From NCBI RefSeq assembly GCF_037040815.1, contig NZ_CP146232.1, forward strand, positions 2,970,501-3,034,500: a stretch of 64,000 nt of DNA, read 5' to 3'. This DNA comes from Pararoseomonas sp. SCSIO 73927. GTDB lineage: Bacteria; Pseudomonadota; Alphaproteobacteria; Acetobacterales; Acetobacteraceae. The notes beneath the pieces are model-generated. The model did not search any database, had not been told where the DNA came from, and worked only from the letters and a program-made list of their open reading frames with translations. Made by a program: the position numbers and the translations under genes. Positions within the stretch are counted from its first letter, which is position 1, and each line of letters opens with the position of its first letter. Below, one piece after another: positions 61,447 through 64,000 of the stretch.

Positions 61447-62790
61447 ATGTCCAATCCTGGGGAGGCCGATCTCACGCCCATCGGGTCCGCGCGCGACCTA
61501 GCCGGCTGGTTTGCCGCCGGCAGCAAGCCGCGCGACGCCTGGCGCGTGGGAACCGAGCACGAGAAGATCGGCTTCCGGCAGGAGGGCTTCGCGCCCCCCG
61601 CCTACGAGCCCCAGGGCATCGCCGCCCTGCTGGAAGGCCTGACGGCCAAGGGCTGGGAGCGGATCGAGGACAACGGCAAGCTCATCGGCCTCAAGCGCGG
61701 CGAGGCGAGCGTGAGCCTGGAGCCGGGCGGGCAGTTCGAGCTCTCCGGCGCCCCCGTCTCCACCGTGCTCGAGACGGAGGCGGAGCTGGAGGACCACCTG
61801 CGCGACCTGCGCGAGGTGGCCGAGCCGCTGGGCATCGGCTTCGCCGGGCTGGGCTTCCACCCGCTGGCGACGCGGGAGGCGATGCCGTGGATGCCGAAGT
61901 CCCGCTACGCCATCATGCGGAACTACATGCCGCGCGTGGGCGACATGGGGCTGGATATGATGCTCCGCACCGCCACCGTGCAGACGAATCTCGACTTCGG
62001 CGACGAGGCGGACATGGTGGAGAAGCTCCGCATCTCCCTCGCGCTGCAGCCGCTCGCCACTGCCCTCTTCGCCAACTCCCCCTTCCGGGAGGGCGAGGCG
62101 ACGGAGTACCGCACGCTGCGCGGCCTGGTCTGGACGCGCACCGACCCGGACCGCACGGGCATCCCGCCCGTGGTGTTCGAGGACGGCTTCGGCTTCGAGC
62201 GCTTCGCGGACTGGGTGCTGGACGTGCCCATGTACTTCATCATGCGCGAGGGCCGCTTCGTGGACGCCACGGGCTGCACATTCCGGGGGTTCATGGAGAA
62301 GGGCCTTCCCTCCGACCCCTCCATCCGCGCCACCATGGGCGACTGGGCGGACCACGTGACCACCGTGTTCACCGATGTCCGCCTGAAGCGCTTCCTGGAG
62401 ATGCGCGGCTCCGACATGGGCTCCGCCGCCATGGTCTGCGCGTTGCCGGCCCTCTGGGTGGGGCTGCTCTACGACGACGCTGCGCAGAAAGCGGCGGCGG
62501 CGCTGGTGCGGGACTGGTCGGTCGCCCAGATGCACGCGCTGCGGGCCGACGTGCCGCGCCGCGCGCTGGATTCCGTGATCAACGACGTGCCGCTGCGCGA
62601 GGTGGGACAGCAGGTCCTGGCCATCGCGCGTGACGGGCTGCGCGCCCGCGGCCACGGGGAGGAGCGCTTCCTGGCGCCGCTGGAGCGCATCGTCTCCTCC
62701 GGCGAGACCCAGGCCGACCACTGGCTGCGCCGCAACGCCGGGGAGTGGGGCGGGGACGTGTCCAAGGTGTTCGGGGAGGCGGCGCTGTGA
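61447..62790 (+). CDS. gshA: Glutamate-cysteine ligase, plant/alphaproteobacterial type
   Basis: First and rate-limiting step of glutathione synthesis: ATP-dependent gamma-glutamylcysteine formation. The 447-residue GCS2-type protein starts with a helix of ASNPGEADL-like residues and has WRVGTEHEKIGF, SLEPGGQFELSGAP, MPKSRYAIMRNYMPRVG, TATVQTNLDFGDE and TFRGFMEKG. Start at ATG 61447 (an earlier in-frame start adds 11 basic residues). Its stop overlaps the GTG of a nucleotidyltransferase gene. Confidence 0.94.
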   Translation: MSNPGEADLTPIGSARDLAGWFAAGSKPRDAWRVGTEHEKIGFRQEGFAPPAYEPQGIAALLEGLTAKGWERIEDNGKLIGLKRGEASVSLEPGGQFELSGAPVSTVLETEAELEDHLRDLREVAEPLGIGFAGLGFHPLATREAMPWMPKSRYAIMRNYMPRVGDMGLDMMLRTATVQTNLDFGDEADMVEKLRISLALQPLATALFANSPFREGEATEYRTLRGLVWTRTDPDRTGIPPVVFEDGFGFERFADWVLDVPMYFIMREGRFVDATGCTFRGFMEKGLPSDPSIRATMGDWADHVTTVFTDVRLKRFLEMRGSDMGSAAMVCALPALWVGLLYDDAAQKAAAALVRDWSVAQMHALRADVPRRALDSVINDVPLREVGQQVLAIARDGLRARGHGEERFLAPLERIVSSGETQADHWLRRNAGEWGGDVSKVFGEAAL

Positions 62791-63092
62791 CGCCGCCGGT
62801 CCGCCTGACGGGTGCCGAGGTGGCCTCCATCAAGCGGATCGTGGCCGAGCGCTTCGGCCCCGCGGCAACGGTGCGCGTCTTCGGGTCCCGCACGCGTTTG
62901 GAAGTGCGCGGCGGCGACCTGGACCTGCTGGTGGAGGTGCCGGAATCGGTGGACGAGGCCGTGGCCATCCGCGCCGGCGCGGCGATCGAGGCGGCGCTGG
63001 ACGAACTCTCCACCGACCTCATCCTGCGCCCACTGACCCGCCCGCCGAGCCGGATCGAGCGCGTGGCGGCCGAGACCGGGGTTCTGCTCTGA
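62787..63092 (+). CDS. MntA-like minimal nucleotidyltransferase (antitoxin)
   Basis: A 101-residue minimal nucleotidyltransferase of the MNT group. It shows G33-S34 and D44-X-D46 with the exact spacing GSX9DXD, the metal and ATP site. In characterised MntA/HepT pairs the antitoxin adds AMP to the toxin's tyrosine. The start GTG at 62787 overlaps the gshA stop (GTGA). The HEPN gene follows five bases after its stop. Antitoxin function is inferred from the pairing, not proven. Confidence 0.78.
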   Translation: MTPPVRLTGAEVASIKRIVAERFGPAATVRVFGSRTRLEVRGGDLDLLVEVPESVDEAVAIRAGAAIEAALDELSTDLILRPLTRPPSRIERVAAETGVLL

Positions 63093-63097
63093 GCGGG

Positions 63098-63535
63098 GTG
63101 GCAGAGGCTGTCGGCACGGCGCGGCATCTGGCCGCCCGGCTGCGCCGCTCGCTGGACTGGCTCGCGCCGCACCTGCTGCTGGATGCCGAGACCCTGCCGG
63201 TACTGGATGCTGCCCACGGGGAGGCACTCGACGCCTTCCTGCTGCGCTTCGAGAACCTCGCCAACCATCTCCAGGGTTCCGTCTTCCGGCGCATCGCCAT
63301 GGAAGAGGAGGGGCGCGACCCCGCCCGCATGTCCCGCCGGGACGTGGTGGAACTGATGGACCGGCTGGGCCGCATTCCCTCCGCCGCCGCCTTCCTGGAC
63401 GCGGCGCGGATCCGCAACATCCTGTTCCATGTCTATCCGGACGAGCCGGCGAAGTCGGCTGCGATCCTCGACCGCGCGGCGGCGGCTAGGGTGCTGCTGG
63501 AAACCGTCGCGATGCTGCCGGAGGCCGGCGCCTAA
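63098..63535 (+). CDS. HepT-like HEPN-domain ribonuclease (toxin)
   Basis: A 145-residue all-helical HEPN protein. R106-N-I-L-F-H111-V-Y113 is the RX4HXY catalytic motif of HepT ribonucleases, with the Tyr that MntA modifies. Its gene follows the MNT gene as usual for MNT-HEPN cassettes. I chose the GTG at 63098; a CTG overlapping the upstream stop is also possible. Its stop overlaps the convergent chemotaxis gene's stop (CTAA). Toxicity is inferred from family. Confidence 0.75.
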   Translation: MAEAVGTARHLAARLRRSLDWLAPHLLLDAETLPVLDAAHGEALDAFLLRFENLANHLQGSVFRRIAMEEEGRDPARMSRRDVVELMDRLGRIPSAAAFLDAARIRNILFHVYPDEPAKSAAILDRAAAARVLLETVAMLPEAGA

Positions 63536-64000
63536 CGCCCCTCCGCCGCCACCGTCTCCACCGCCGCCCGCGTCTCGTCCGCCAACCGCGAGAGGTCGAT
63601 CATCGTCACCGTGATCTCCTCCGCGGAGGTGGCGTTGCTCTGCCCGATACGCGTCAGCACCCCCACGCGCTCGGCAATGCTGCCCACCGTCGCCTCCTGC
63701 TGCTCCATGGCGATGGCAGTGGCACCCGAGAGCCGGGCGCTCTCGCCCACCAGCCGCTCCAGCTCGTCCATCGCCTCGCCCACGGCGGCGGCGTTCTGCC
63801 GTCCCTCCCGCGCGCGGGTGCCGGCGCGCACCACGGCGTCCGCGATCTCCTGCGCCAGCGCCTCCGTGTTCACCGCAAGCGCCCGCACCTCCTCCGCCAC
63901 TACGGAGAGGCCGCGGCCGTGCTCCCCGGCCCGCGCCGCCTCGATGGCGGCGTTGATCGCCAGGATGTTCGTCTGCGTCGCGATCCGGCCGATGGTGTTG
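63532..64000 (-). CDS. Methyl-accepting chemotaxis protein, C-terminal part (partial)
   Basis: The window holds the last ~155 residues of a chemoreceptor whose 5' part lies beyond 64000. The conserved hairpin tip region is read as [21 protein letters not shown], here in part [19 protein letters not shown], followed by [10 protein letters not shown] and a long coiled coil. The C-terminus ends shortly after VAAEGR without a CheR/CheB-tethering pentapeptide. The sensor domain, hence the stimulus, is outside the window. Confidence 0.93.
   Translation of the reverse strand, partial: NTIGRIATQTNILAINAAIEAARAGEHGRGLSVVAEEVRALAVNTEALAQEIADAVVRAGTRAREGRQNAAAVGEAMDELERLVGESARLSGATAIAMEQQEATVGSIAERVGVLTRIGQSNATSAEEITVTMIDLSRLADETRAAVETVAAEGR

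Noticed and set aside
63532..64000. A complete small protein starting at 63900
   Set aside because: The frame continues through the conserved chemoreceptor hairpin to the window edge; it is the 3' part of a larger receptor gene.

Overview
The DNA is very GC-rich throughout (about 70% or more by eye) and densely coded, with many genes joined by ATGA/GTGA/TGATG overlaps. The gene set is alphaproteobacterial. It has a CcrM-type GANTC methylase beside rnhB, an HdaA regulator of DnaA, a 52-residue aa3-type oxidase subunit IV, an HWE-family histidine kinase, and the blocks ispH-thrB-rnhA and DUF721-dsbA-smc. A Bug/TctC receptor and an L-sorbosone-dehydrogenase-like protein point to Acetobacteraceae, Roseomonas-like. 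That placement is inference from gene content, not from a marker phylogeny. I see no rRNA, tRNA, CRISPR array, insertion sequence or prophage.

Layout. 1-740: small unrecognised minus-strand genes and a noticeably less GC-rich spacer. 741-3276 (-): ispH, thrB, rnhA. 3437-10690 (+): a lipoprotein, then a tandem glycine riboswitch leading the glycine cleavage operon gcvT-gcvH-gcvP, which continues by overlaps into Nudix, GNAT and alpha/beta-hydrolase genes. 10771-15358 (+): aminotransferase, SDR, rnhB, ccrM, lipoprotein. 15410-21373: sorbosone-dehydrogenase/DUF2231 pair, then a LysR regulator facing a TctC receptor and an Ldh_2 dehydrogenase, then a GlxA-type regulator facing a rhodanese. 21920-29789: bioY and mutY (-); DUF721, dsbA-like and smc (+), then an exported protein. 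29941-31892 (-): purM, purN, coxIV. 31941-39485 (+): DUF2066-like, CDP-alcohol phosphatidyltransferase, AI-2E/PerM, hdaA, ppk, ppx.

39693-57100 (+) is a seven-gene run: glgE, treS-mak, glgB, glgX, treZ, malQ, treY. Together these form a closed alpha-glucan/trehalose loop. TreY and TreZ turn glucan ends into trehalose. TreS isomerises trehalose to maltose and the fused Mak domain phosphorylates it. GlgE polymerises maltose-1-phosphate, GlgB branches the product, and GlgX and MalQ trim and rearrange it. No glgC, glgA, glgM or glgP lies in the window. The GlgE carries an extra amylase-like N-terminal half that has lost its catalytic residues.

57164-64000: an HWE sensor kinase converging with a stand-alone receiver; an ETF-beta-lysine-methyltransferase-like gene coupled to ubiA; rsmE and gshA; a MntA/HepT-like toxin-antitoxin pair coupled to the end of gshA; and the 3' part of a chemotaxis receptor running off the window.

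Most central-metabolism calls are secure. The most interesting points are the complete GlgE/TreYZ cycle with the pseudo-amylase fusion, the HEPN-MNT pair embedded in a glutathione operon, the ETF methyltransferase-ubiA coupling, and a repeated pattern of 12-bp-period in-frame repeats near the N-termini of several unrelated proteins.
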